Source of the DNA: an uncultured Chloroflexaceae bacterium
GTDB taxonomy: Bacteria; Chloroflexota; Chloroflexia; Chloroflexales; Chloroflexaceae
Assembly: GCA_937141995.1 (NCBI GenBank)
Contig: CAKZQX010000366.1
Span: 1 to 11,715 of the forward strand
DNA length: 11,715 nt
Reading direction: 5' to 3'
The notes beneath the pieces are model-generated. The model worked only from the letters and a program-made list of their open reading frames with translations, did not search any database and was not told where the DNA came from. Both the position numbers and the translations under genes were made by a program. This document shows positions 6,105 to 11,715 of the stretch, piece by piece. Within the stretch, counting starts at the first letter, position 1, and the number at the start of each line of letters is the position of its first letter.

Positions 6105-7532
6105 TCATCCCCCGCGATAGGCTTCGTCGAGCAGCGTGCCGTTCGGCCCCAGCAGTTGCACCTGCAGCGGCATCTGCCCCAGCGCATGGGTTGAGCAGCT
6201 AAAGCATGGGTCAAAGGCGCGGATAACCGCCTCGACCCGGTTCAGCGCGCCCTCGCTGATCTGCTCGCCGTTGATAAAATGGCGAGCTACCTGGAGCAAG
6301 CCCCGGTCCATGGCAATATTGTTATGCCCGGTGGCGATAATCAAGTTCGCCCAGACAATCAGTCCCTGCGCGTCGATCTTGTAGTGGTGGAAAAGCGTCC
6401 CGCGTGGCGCTTCCGAAACGCCGATGCCCTCGGCATTGTTTGGCCCCGCCGACGCCCGCACATGCTCGCTCAGAATGTCGGGGGCATGTAGCAGGTATTC
6501 GATCTGCTCAATGCTGTAGAGCACTTCGACCAGGCGGGCATAGTGGTAGTAGAAGGAACTGAGCACCGCGCCCCGCTGGAGCGCGCGAAACTCGGCCCAC
6601 TCCTGGTCGGCCAGCGGCGTGCCGCAATGGTCGGCGATGTTCAGCCGGGCCAGCGGTCCCACCCGGTAGATGCCTTCCGGGTAGCCTACGGGCCGATAGT
6701 AGGGATACTTGAGATAGGTCCAGGGCTCAACGGCTTCGGCGATATATTCCTGGTAGGCGGTTGGATCGAGCCGGTCGGCCACGATATGCCCGGTGGCATC
6801 GACAATGCGGATGTGACCATCGTACAACTCCAACCCGCCGCTATCATTCACCAGGCCCATAAAGAGCGAGGGGAAATTGGCAAAGCTCTGGATCTCTTCC
6901 CGGAACTGGTCCAACCCGCGCTTGAACCAGTCCAGGGTACGCTGAACAATCTGCAGCGCCTCCGGAGTGGCTGCCAGGATCTGATCACGGCGTTCTTCGC
7001 TCAGCGGCTCGTTGACGCCGCCGGGGACGATCCAGGCCGGGTGAATGCGCTTGCCCCCCAGCAATTCGATGATCTGCTGCCCAAACTGCCGCAAACGAAT
7101 GCCGTCACGCGCCCGCTCCGGGTACTGCTGCAACACGCCAAAGAGATTACGCTGGGCCGGGTCGCTGTCCATCCCCAGCAGCAGGTCGGGCGAGCCCAGG
7201 TGGAAAAAGCTCAACGCATGCGACTGGATAATCTGGGCCAGGTTCATAACCTGCCGCAGTTTAGCCGCCGGTTCCGGAATACGCACCGCCAGAATCGCAT
7301 CGCACGCCTTGGCCGAGGCCACCAGATGGCTGACCGGGCAGATGCCACAGACCCGCGCCATCAGCGAGGGCATTTCGTAGAAGGGCCGGCCCTCGCAGAG
7401 CTTCTCAAACCCGCGAAACTGGGTGATATGCAGGTGCGCAGCATCCACCACGCCGTTATCATCCAGGTGAATTGAGACCTTGGCGTGACCCTCGACACGG
7501 GTCACTGGATCGATCATAATTTGTTGTGCCAT
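6105..7532 (-). CDS. hoxH: NAD-reducing [NiFe]-hydrogenase large subunit HoxH
   Basis: The 475-residue protein carries the nickel-iron active site that splits or makes H2 in the cytoplasm. The N-terminal RVEGHAKVSIH motif (12-22) is present. Cys62 and Cys65 (RVCGICPVSH) and Cys443 and Cys446 (DPCFSCSTH) are the four active-site ligands. After His449 the gene encodes a 26-residue tail starting ALGQMPL, the usual place for cleavage by the maturation protease. Length is normal for HoxH. The ATG at 7532 has GGGAGG closely upstream overlapping the hoxY stop, and only 9 bp separate the genes. The protein pairs with HoxY, and that dimer docks on HoxEFU. No key residue is missing. Confidence 0.97.
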   Translation of the reverse strand: MAQQIMIDPVTRVEGHAKVSIHLDDNGVVDAAHLHITQFRGFEKLCEGRPFYEMPSLMARVCGICPVSHLVASAKACDAILAVRIPEPAAKLRQVMNLAQIIQSHALSFFHLGSPDLLLGMDSDPAQRNLFGVLQQYPERARDGIRLRQFGQQIIELLGGKRIHPAWIVPGGVNEPLSEERRDQILAATPEALQIVQRTLDWFKRGLDQFREEIQSFANFPSLFMGLVNDSGGLELYDGHIRIVDATGHIVADRLDPTAYQEYIAEAVEPWTYLKYPYYRPVGYPEGIYRVGPLARLNIADHCGTPLADQEWAEFRALQRGAVLSSFYYHYARLVEVLYSIEQIEYLLHAPDILSEHVRASAGPNNAEGIGVSEAPRGTLFHHYKIDAQGLIVWANLIIATGHNNIAMDRGLLQVARHFINGEQISEGALNRVEAVIRAFDPCFSCSTHALGQMPLQVQLLGPNGTLLDEAYRGG

Positions 7533-7541
7533 AACGCCTCC

Positions 7542-8075
7542 CTATGCTCCAAACCGTGTCAGGCCGCTGAGATCGGGCCGGCGTCCGGCGACCAGTTCAC
7601 TCACAATAAAAAAGATCGTATCGGCAGCCGGCGGACATCCCGGAACAAAGACATCCACATTGACCACCTCGTGGACCGGGCAACAGTGCGGCAGCAGCGC
7701 CGGAATAACTTCGCGCGGCACCTGCGGATGCAGATCGACATTCTCCTGGTAGGCCCGCTCGGTAATCGCCGCCACGCCGAAGAGGTTGCGCATGGCGGGC
7801 ACATTCCCCGTCACTGCGCAGTCACCCAGCGAGACCAGGATGCGGGTATGTTCGCGCACTTTGCGGATCTTCGCCAGGTCTTCTTCGCTGCTGACCGCGC
7901 CCTCCACCAGCGTCACATCAACCATATCGGGAAACGTTTTCAGATCGACCAGCGGGCTATAGACCAGTTCCGCATGTTCCATCAGATCCAGCAGCCGCTC
8001 ATCCATATCCAGGAACGACATATGACACCCGGAACATCCATCCAGCCAGACGGTTGCAAGTGTTACCTTCGTCAT
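7542..8075 (-). CDS. hoxY: NAD-reducing [NiFe]-hydrogenase small subunit HoxY
   Basis: The 177-residue protein carries the proximal [4Fe-4S] cluster that passes electrons between the HoxH active site and the diaphorase. Expected ligands are Cys14 and Cys17 (DGCSGCH), Cys86 (GDCAV) and Cys147 (PGCPP). Like other cytoplasmic HoxY proteins it has no twin-arginine signal and lacks the C-terminal clusters of longer uptake-type small subunits. The ATG at 8075 overlaps the hoxU stop codon (ATGA, 8072-8075) and has GGGAGGAA upstream, which indicates translational coupling. The open frame continues upstream to 8225 but only as an out-of-frame reading of hoxU. Confidence 0.96.
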   Translation of the reverse strand: MTKVTLATVWLDGCSGCHMSFLDMDERLLDLMEHAELVYSPLVDLKTFPDMVDVTLVEGAVSSEEDLAKIRKVREHTRILVSLGDCAVTGNVPAMRNLFGVAAITERAYQENVDLHPQVPREVIPALLPHCCPVHEVVNVDVFVPGCPPAADTIFFIVSELVAGRRPDLSGLTRFGA

Positions 8076-8791
8076 GATCGTTCCTCCCGCATCAGCTTCA
8101 GGTAGGGTAGAAACTGGCGCTTCTTCAGCATCTCGGCTACCGATTTGCCCTTCTCGAACAGCGCGCCGGTGGGGCAGACATGGACGCACTTCCCGCAACT
8201 GGTGCAAGTATCCGAGGTGCCCCATGGCTGGCTAAGATCGGTAATGACCCGCGCATCCATGCCACGCCCCATGACATCCCAGGTGTGCGCGCCTTCGACT
8301 TCGTCACAGACGCGGACGCAGCGGGTACACAATACACAGCGGTTATGATCGATCACAAACCGCTCGTGTGAGGCATCCACCACCATGTGCGGGTGGCGAT
8401 AGGGGAAATGCACATGGGTCATGCCCAGATCCTGCGCCAGCGTCTGCAGTTCGCAATGCCCGTTGGACACACACACCGCGCAGATATGATTGCGCTCGGC
8501 AAAGAGCAGTTCCAGGATCATGCGCCGGTAATTGGTTAACCGCTCTGTGTTTGTCAGAACTTCCATTCCCTCCTCGACGCGCGTCACACACGCCGGGTAG
8601 AGCCGGGACGAGCCTTTGACTTCAACCAGGCAGAGGCGGCAGGCTCCCCCATTGGAGAGGCCATCCAACTGGCAGAGGGTGGGAATGGTGATGCCGACAT
8701 CTGCCGCCGCTTCCAGAATTGTCTCGTCCTGGCGCGCGCCGACATCACGATTATTAATTTTGAGAGTTTTTACCCGTGTAGGAGGTGCCAT
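8072..8791 (-). CDS. hoxU: Bidirectional hydrogenase diaphorase subunit HoxU
   Basis: The 239-residue iron-sulfur protein corresponds to the N-terminal part of NuoG of complex I. In order: a ferredoxin-like [2Fe-2S] site (Cys40, Cys51, Cys54, Cys68); a His/Cys [4Fe-4S] site (His102, Cys104, Cys107, Cys113); and two ferredoxin-type [4Fe-4S] sites (Cys152, 155, 158, 206 and Cys196, 199, 202, 162). It wires electrons from HoxF to HoxY. Length is typical of the family. The ATG at 8791 has AAGGAG about nine bases upstream and follows the hoxF stop by 38 bp; the stop overlaps the hoxY start. Confidence 0.96.
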   Translation of the reverse strand: MAPPTRVKTLKINNRDVGARQDETILEAAADVGITIPTLCQLDGLSNGGACRLCLVEVKGSSRLYPACVTRVEEGMEVLTNTERLTNYRRMILELLFAERNHICAVCVSNGHCELQTLAQDLGMTHVHFPYRHPHMVVDASHERFVIDHNRCVLCTRCVRVCDEVEGAHTWDVMGRGMDARVITDLSQPWGTSDTCTSCGKCVHVCPTGALFEKGKSVAEMLKKRQFLPYLKLMREERS

Positions 8792-8829
8792 TGATCTATC
8801 TCCTTATCCGCTGCGACATTGCAGCCGGA

Positions 8830-10437
8830 TTACTCGCCTGGTTTCGCCGCAAGCTGATCCATATATTCGTTGCGGAAATAACGCAGCGTACTCAACACCG
8901 GGTTCGGGGAGGACTGGCCGAGGCCGCACAGGCTGGTCTGTTTCACCAGGTCGCACAACTCCTCCAACAACTCCAGGTCGTGGGGAGTAGCCTGCCCCGC
9001 CGCGATTCGGCAGAGTAACTCATGCATCTGCACGGTGCCCACCCGGCAGGGAATGCATTTCCCGCACGACTCGGTCATGCAGAACTCCATGAAGTAGCGG
9101 GCAACATCAACCATATTGGAGGTCTCGTCCATGATGATCATCCCGCCGGAACCCATGATCGAACCAACCTGCGCCAGCGATGCATAATCAACGGTCATAT
9201 CCAGGTACTCTTCGGGGATGCAACCGCCCGATGGTCCGCCGGTCTGCACCGCTTTGAACTTGCGTCCATCCGGAATGCCGCCGCCAATGTCGAAGACAAT
9301 CTCGCGTAGGGTGATGCCCATCGGCACTTCGATCAGGCCGGTATGGTTGACCCGCCCCGTCAGGGCAAAGACCTTCGTGCCTTTGCTGTTCTCGGTGCCG
9401 ATTTCGGCAAACCATGCGCCGCCGTTGCGAACGATTGGCACGATATTGGCAATCGTCTCCACGTTGTTGATCAGCGTGGGGCATCCCCACAGGCCAAACT
9501 CCGCCGGGTAGGGCGGACGGGGTCGTGGCGTTCCGCGCCGGCCTTCGATTGAGGCAATCAGCGCGGTTTCTTCACCACACACAAATGCGCCCGCCCCCAG
9601 GCGGATTTCCACATGGAAGCTAAACGGTGTGCCAAAGATATTCTTGCCCAGCAGCCCATTGCGCTCGGCCTGAATAATCGCCGCCCGCAGCCGCTTGATC
9701 GCCAGGGGATATTCGGCGCGCACATAGACGTAGCCCTCATCTGCTCCGACAGCGTAGGCGGCAATCGCCATCCCCTCCAGAATGCGGTGCGGGTCACTCT
9801 CCAGGATGCTACGGTCCATAAATGCGCCGGGATCGCCCTCATCGCCATTGCAGATGATATACTTCTGGGTGCCGGCGGCAATCGCCACCGTACGCCACTT
9901 CAGGCCGGTGGGATAGCCGCCGCCGCCCCGTCCGCGCAGCCCGCTGGTAGTAATCTGCTCGATCACTTCTGCCGGGGTCATCTCGGTCAGCGTTTTGAGC
10001 AGCGCAGTATAGCCGCCCATAACGATGTAGTCCTCGATCCGTTCAGGATCGATCCGCCCGGCATGTTCCAGGACGATCTTTGTCTGGCGGGTAAAGAAGG
10101 GCAGATCGGTCGGGCATTCCAGGCGCGGCACGGAGCCGGTGTCCAGGGTTTCGACAATCTCAACCGCGTCTTCGGGAGTAACGCCCTGGTAGAGGCGCGC
10201 GGCGGTATCGACTTCCACCATCGGGCCGGAGGCGCAGAGGCCGCGGCAGCCCACGCCCTTGACCTGGCACCAGTTTTCCAATCCCTGGCGGCTGACTTCT
10301 TTTTCCAGCGCGGTCTTGACCTCTTCACTGTGCGCCGAGTGGCAGCCGGTTCCAACACAGACCGAGACGCGATGCTGAAACTGGTGGGTGGTTTCGCGCT
10401 CGATTGTGGCAATCTCATCAAGTTCTTCTGGCGTCAT
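8830..10437 (-). CDS. hoxF: Bidirectional hydrogenase diaphorase subunit HoxF (NADH/FMN site)
   Basis: The 535-residue protein is the NAD(H)-reacting subunit. An N-terminal NuoE-like thioredoxin-fold [2Fe-2S] domain has Cys27, Cys32, Cys64 and Cys68. The NuoF-like part follows: [16 protein letters not shown] (166-181) for nucleotide binding, [12 protein letters not shown] (197-208), [19 protein letters not shown] (281-299), and a C-terminal [4Fe-4S] site of Cys458, Cys461, Cys464 and Cys504. FMN accepts a hydride from NADH and hands electrons singly to the clusters. The ATG at 10437 is chosen because the protein then starts [13 protein letters not shown], as expected for HoxF; it overlaps the end of hoxE by 20 bp. 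A start at 10503 would add an arbitrary tail reading inside hoxE. Confidence 0.96.
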   Translation of the reverse strand: MTPEELDEIATIERETTHQFQHRVSVCVGTGCHSAHSEEVKTALEKEVSRQGLENWCQVKGVGCRGLCASGPMVEVDTAARLYQGVTPEDAVEIVETLDTGSVPRLECPTDLPFFTRQTKIVLEHAGRIDPERIEDYIVMGGYTALLKTLTEMTPAEVIEQITTSGLRGRGGGGYPTGLKWRTVAIAAGTQKYIICNGDEGDPGAFMDRSILESDPHRILEGMAIAAYAVGADEGYVYVRAEYPLAIKRLRAAIIQAERNGLLGKNIFGTPFSFHVEIRLGAGAFVCGEETALIASIEGRRGTPRPRPPYPAEFGLWGCPTLINNVETIANIVPIVRNGGAWFAEIGTENSKGTKVFALTGRVNHTGLIEVPMGITLREIVFDIGGGIPDGRKFKAVQTGGPSGGCIPEEYLDMTVDYASLAQVGSIMGSGGMIIMDETSNMVDVARYFMEFCMTESCGKCIPCRVGTVQMHELLCRIAAGQATPHDLELLEELCDLVKQTSLCGLGQSSPNPVLSTLRYFRNEYMDQLAAKPGE

Positions 10438-10942
10438 CGTTGAGCAACCTTTCGACTCTCTGCTGAATCTCCATGCGATCCAGTCGTCCGACCATTTCAC
10501 CATCGAAAACGGCGGCCGGGGCTAGGCCACAGGCTCCCAGGCAGCGGGCCGTCAGCAGCGAGAGTTGACCATCGGCGGTTGTCTCGCCGGCCTGCACATC
10601 GAATGCTTCTTCGAGAGCCTTCAGGTTATCCGGGCCACCCTTGATGTAGCAGGCGGTCCCCAGGCAGATAGCGCATGTGTGTTTTCCAGGCGGTTTGAAT
10701 GAGAAGAAGTGATAAAACGTGGCTACGCCATAGGCGCGACTCAGGGGCACATGTAACCCATTTGCGACGAAGCGTAGGGCATCGTTATCAACATAGCCGA
10801 ACGACTCCTGCACGGTGTGCAGGGTTTCGATCAGCGCGCTGGGGCGATACCCATGGCGGCGCATCGTTGCGCCGACTAACCGCCAGCGGCGATCATCGGA
10901 CGGAAGGGGAAGTTTGAGTTTTTTTCCTGCGGGTACCGACAT
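10418..10942 (-). CDS. hoxE: Bidirectional hydrogenase subunit HoxE
   Basis: The 174-residue protein is a NuoE-like [2Fe-2S] thioredoxin-fold subunit, with ligands Cys93 and Cys98 (CLGTAC) and Cys134 and Cys138 (CLGAC) and the family segment [14 protein letters not shown] (69-82). In bidirectional hydrogenases HoxE joins the HoxFU diaphorase and may connect it to ferredoxin or a membrane partner. The ATG at 10942 is supported by AGGAGAG closely upstream and by the natural start MSVPAGKK; the open frame further upstream (to 11044) reads through the leader hairpin and is not coding. It is the first gene of the operon. Presence of hoxE separates this cluster from the simpler HoxFUYH type of Ralstonia. 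Confidence 0.95.
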   Translation of the reverse strand: MSVPAGKKLKLPLPSDDRRWRLVGATMRRHGYRPSALIETLHTVQESFGYVDNDALRFVANGLHVPLSRAYGVATFYHFFSFKPPGKHTCAICLGTACYIKGGPDNLKALEEAFDVQAGETTADGQLSLLTARCLGACGLAPAAVFDGEMVGRLDRMEIQQRVERLLNDDARRT

Positions 10943-10982
10943 GGTTCTCTCCTGACACTTCAGCGTGTCGCTGTTCTGCTCT

Positions 10983-11010
10983 GCATCCGGCCTGATCCGG
11001 CGATGGATGC
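10983..11010 (-). repeat. Degenerate R1-like hairpin in the hoxE leader
   Basis: GCATCC (10983-10988) and GGATGC (11005-11010) form an inverted repeat. On the minus strand the interior contains CATCGCCGGATC, identical to 3549-3560 in R1 copy A, and CCGGATCAGGC, which matches the R1 core of copy B. It therefore looks like a worn R1 fragment 41 bp before the hoxE start. Its GCATCC could also pair with the GGATGC of the neighbouring terminator arm. Confidence 0.45.
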
Positions 11011-11019
11011 GGTTACCCC

Positions 11020-11103
11020 AAAAGAAAAGGCATCCGTGCGACATACAAGGCTCCCGCCCGCAATCCAGTAGGACTGGAGCAACCTCACGTCGTCACGGAT
11101 GCC
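11020..11103 (-). terminator. Strong hairpin with T-tract ahead of hoxE: terminator or attenuator
   Basis: On the minus strand GGCATCCGTG (11103-11094) pairs perfectly with CACGGATGCC (11038-11029). One bulged A separates this from four more pairs, CGAC (11092-11089) with GTCG (11042-11039). The second arm is followed at once by TTTTCTTTT (11028-11020). Inside the 46-nt loop is a further hairpin, TCCAGT (11069-11064 region) with ACTGGA around a 3-nt loop, and a competing pairing between CTCC and GGAG is possible. The form is an intrinsic terminator with a large structured apex. It lies 77 nt before the hoxE ATG and 286 bp after the upstream gene, so it may end that transcript or control read-through into hox. 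Confidence 0.62.
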
Positions 11104-11240
11104 TGCCACGGCATATAGCTACAAGAAGCGTATCACATGTCGTTTCGTGTAGAAGCCCGAATTGGCGATGGAGATTGATCTCGCGGGCTAGACTGCGATA
11201 TTGATTTGCGTTCGCTCACATATACGCATTACGCGGTGCG
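11104..11240. other. Intergenic stretch upstream of the hox leader hairpin
   Basis: I see no gene here. A TATATG hexamer on the minus strand (about 11117-11112) could be a -10 element for hox but lacks a convincing -35. A small inverted repeat GAGAT-TG-ATCTC lies at 11171-11182. The hox promoter is probably in this stretch or inside the adjacent repeat, but I cannot place it. Confidence 0.3.
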
Positions 11241-11249
11241 GACTGTTCC

Positions 11250-11350
11250 GACCATGTGCCGGACCCGAAAATCGGTTTCGCCTCCGGCAGGGCGGAACAT
11301 TTCCTGCCGGGGTCACGCCCGCGTAACTCTATGGTACATCTACGAGTTAC
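11250..11350 (-). repeat. Dispersed repeat R2, copy 3 (inverted relative to copy 1)
   Basis: Read on the minus strand, this begins with the hairpin GTAACTC/GAGTTAC (arms at 11344-11350 and 11323-11329), continues AGTTACGCGG, and reaches the 21-bp core at 11278-11298, which differs from 630-650 by one base. Further blocks such as GGGTC also match copy 1. It lies just downstream of the dihydroorotate dehydrogenase-like gene, as copy 1 lies just downstream of rraA, so the terminal hairpin sits at a gene 3' end in both cases. Confidence 0.7.
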
Positions 11351-11388
11351 ACCGACCTCTTCCCGTAGGATCGGGTCACGCCTATGGC

Positions 11389-11715
11389 TTAGTGTTCCCG
11401 CCAGAATGAATCCTCTTCCGAGGCAACTAACCCCGACTTGGTTGACATCGCGCCGCGCGAGAAGATCGAGCGCTCGTCGAACGAGGTCAGCACCTTGATG
11501 TAGTTAGCCCGCTCGAAGGCGGCAGGTTCGGCGACGGCGCGCCGGCTCATGCTGCCCTTCATCTGCGTGATCGACTCATACTCGTGGTCTTCCATCCAGT
11601 AGGTGAGATCTTCCAGCAGCTTGGTGACGCGTTTCGGGCCATTGCGCAGCAGTTCCGAGGTCATCATGGTCACGCTGGCCCCGGCCATCACCGACTTGAG
11701 AATATCCTCGTAGGT
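11389..11715 (-). CDS. Dihydroorotate dehydrogenase-like protein, C-terminal part
   Basis: Only the last 108 residues are in the window; the gene continues beyond 11715, where the frame reads [20 protein letters not shown]. The [16 protein letters not shown] segment resembles the phosphate-binding end of a TIM barrel in the PyrD (dihydroorotate dehydrogenase-like) family, and the [20 protein letters not shown] segment is characteristic of a subgroup annotated as dihydroorotate dehydrogenase-like, which I recall being found beside pyruvate:ferredoxin oxidoreductase genes. The true substrate of that subgroup is not settled, so pyrimidine synthesis should not be assumed. The stop is TAA at 11389-11391. 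It is transcribed in the same direction as hox, 446 bp upstream of hoxE. Confidence 0.82.
   Translation of the reverse strand, partial: TYEDILKSVMAGASVTMMTSELLRNGPKRVTKLLEDLTYWMEDHEYESITQMKGSMSRRAVAEPAAFERANYIKVLTSFDERSIFSRGAMSTKSGLVASEEDSFWREH

Noticed and set aside
6543..7475. A 310-residue open frame on the plus strand opposite hoxH
   Set aside because: It lies wholly antisense to a gene with unmistakable hydrogenase motifs, and shows no familiar domain. Long antisense frames are common in GC-rich coding DNA.
9613..10443. A 276-residue open frame on the plus strand opposite hoxF
   Set aside because: Same reason: it mirrors hoxF codon structure and has no recognisable motif or convincing ribosome binding site.
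11020..11103. Assignment of the hox leader hairpin to a specific riboswitch class
   Set aside because: I could not match its conserved elements to cobalamin, molybdenum cofactor, fluoride or nickel-cobalt riboswitch patterns by eye, so it is reported only as a terminator or attenuator.

Overview
The window looks like a chromosomal piece of a moderately GC-rich bacterium. Its centre is a complete NAD-linked bidirectional [NiFe]-hydrogenase cluster, hoxE-hoxF-hoxU-hoxY-hoxH followed by a HoxW-type maturation protease, all on the minus strand (10942 down to 5304). This gene order, a dihydroorotate dehydrogenase-like neighbour, the NarL-type signalling genes and many short intergenic repeats fit a member of the Chloroflexota, perhaps a relative of the filamentous phototrophs such as Roseiflexus or Chloroflexus. 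That assignment is an inference from memory of gene families, not a search result; a cyanobacterium or another Hox-bearing phylum cannot be excluded.

Layout, left to right. 1-593: an rraA-family gene on the plus strand preceded by short direct repeats. 594-1071: a long intergenic region with a repeat (R2), a good sigma70-like promoter, a 16-bp perfect palindrome, and a tandem operator-like repeat next to a second promoter. 1072-3482: a membrane-anchored histidine kinase and a NarL/FixJ response regulator, a tight two-gene operon. 3483-3722: a repeat (R1) inside imperfect direct repeats. 3723-4313: tag, DNA-3-methyladenine glycosylase I. 4324-4980 (minus): a second, orphan NarL/FixJ response regulator, convergent with tag. 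4981-5303: regulatory-looking DNA and a diverged R2 copy. 5304-10942 (minus): the hox genes, with a palindromic R1 element between hoxH and hoxW. 10943-11388: the hox leader, with a strong hairpin plus T-rich tract, then an inverted R2 copy. 11389-11715 (minus): the 3' end of a dihydroorotate dehydrogenase-like gene that runs off the window.

How the genes work together. HoxY and HoxH form the hydrogenase module (nickel-iron active site and proximal iron-sulfur cluster). HoxE, HoxF and HoxU form the diaphorase module that moves electrons between the clusters and NAD(H). HoxW is expected to remove the C-terminal tail of HoxH after nickel insertion. The hyp genes needed for cofactor assembly are not here and must lie elsewhere. 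Overlapping start and stop codons and close spacing from hoxE to hoxH indicate one translationally coupled operon. The two response regulators and the kinase are the only regulators in view; nothing in the sequence proves that they control hox.

I found no CRISPR array, transposase, tRNA or rRNA. The least conventional material is intergenic: two families of short structured repeats and the attenuator-like hairpin ahead of hoxE.
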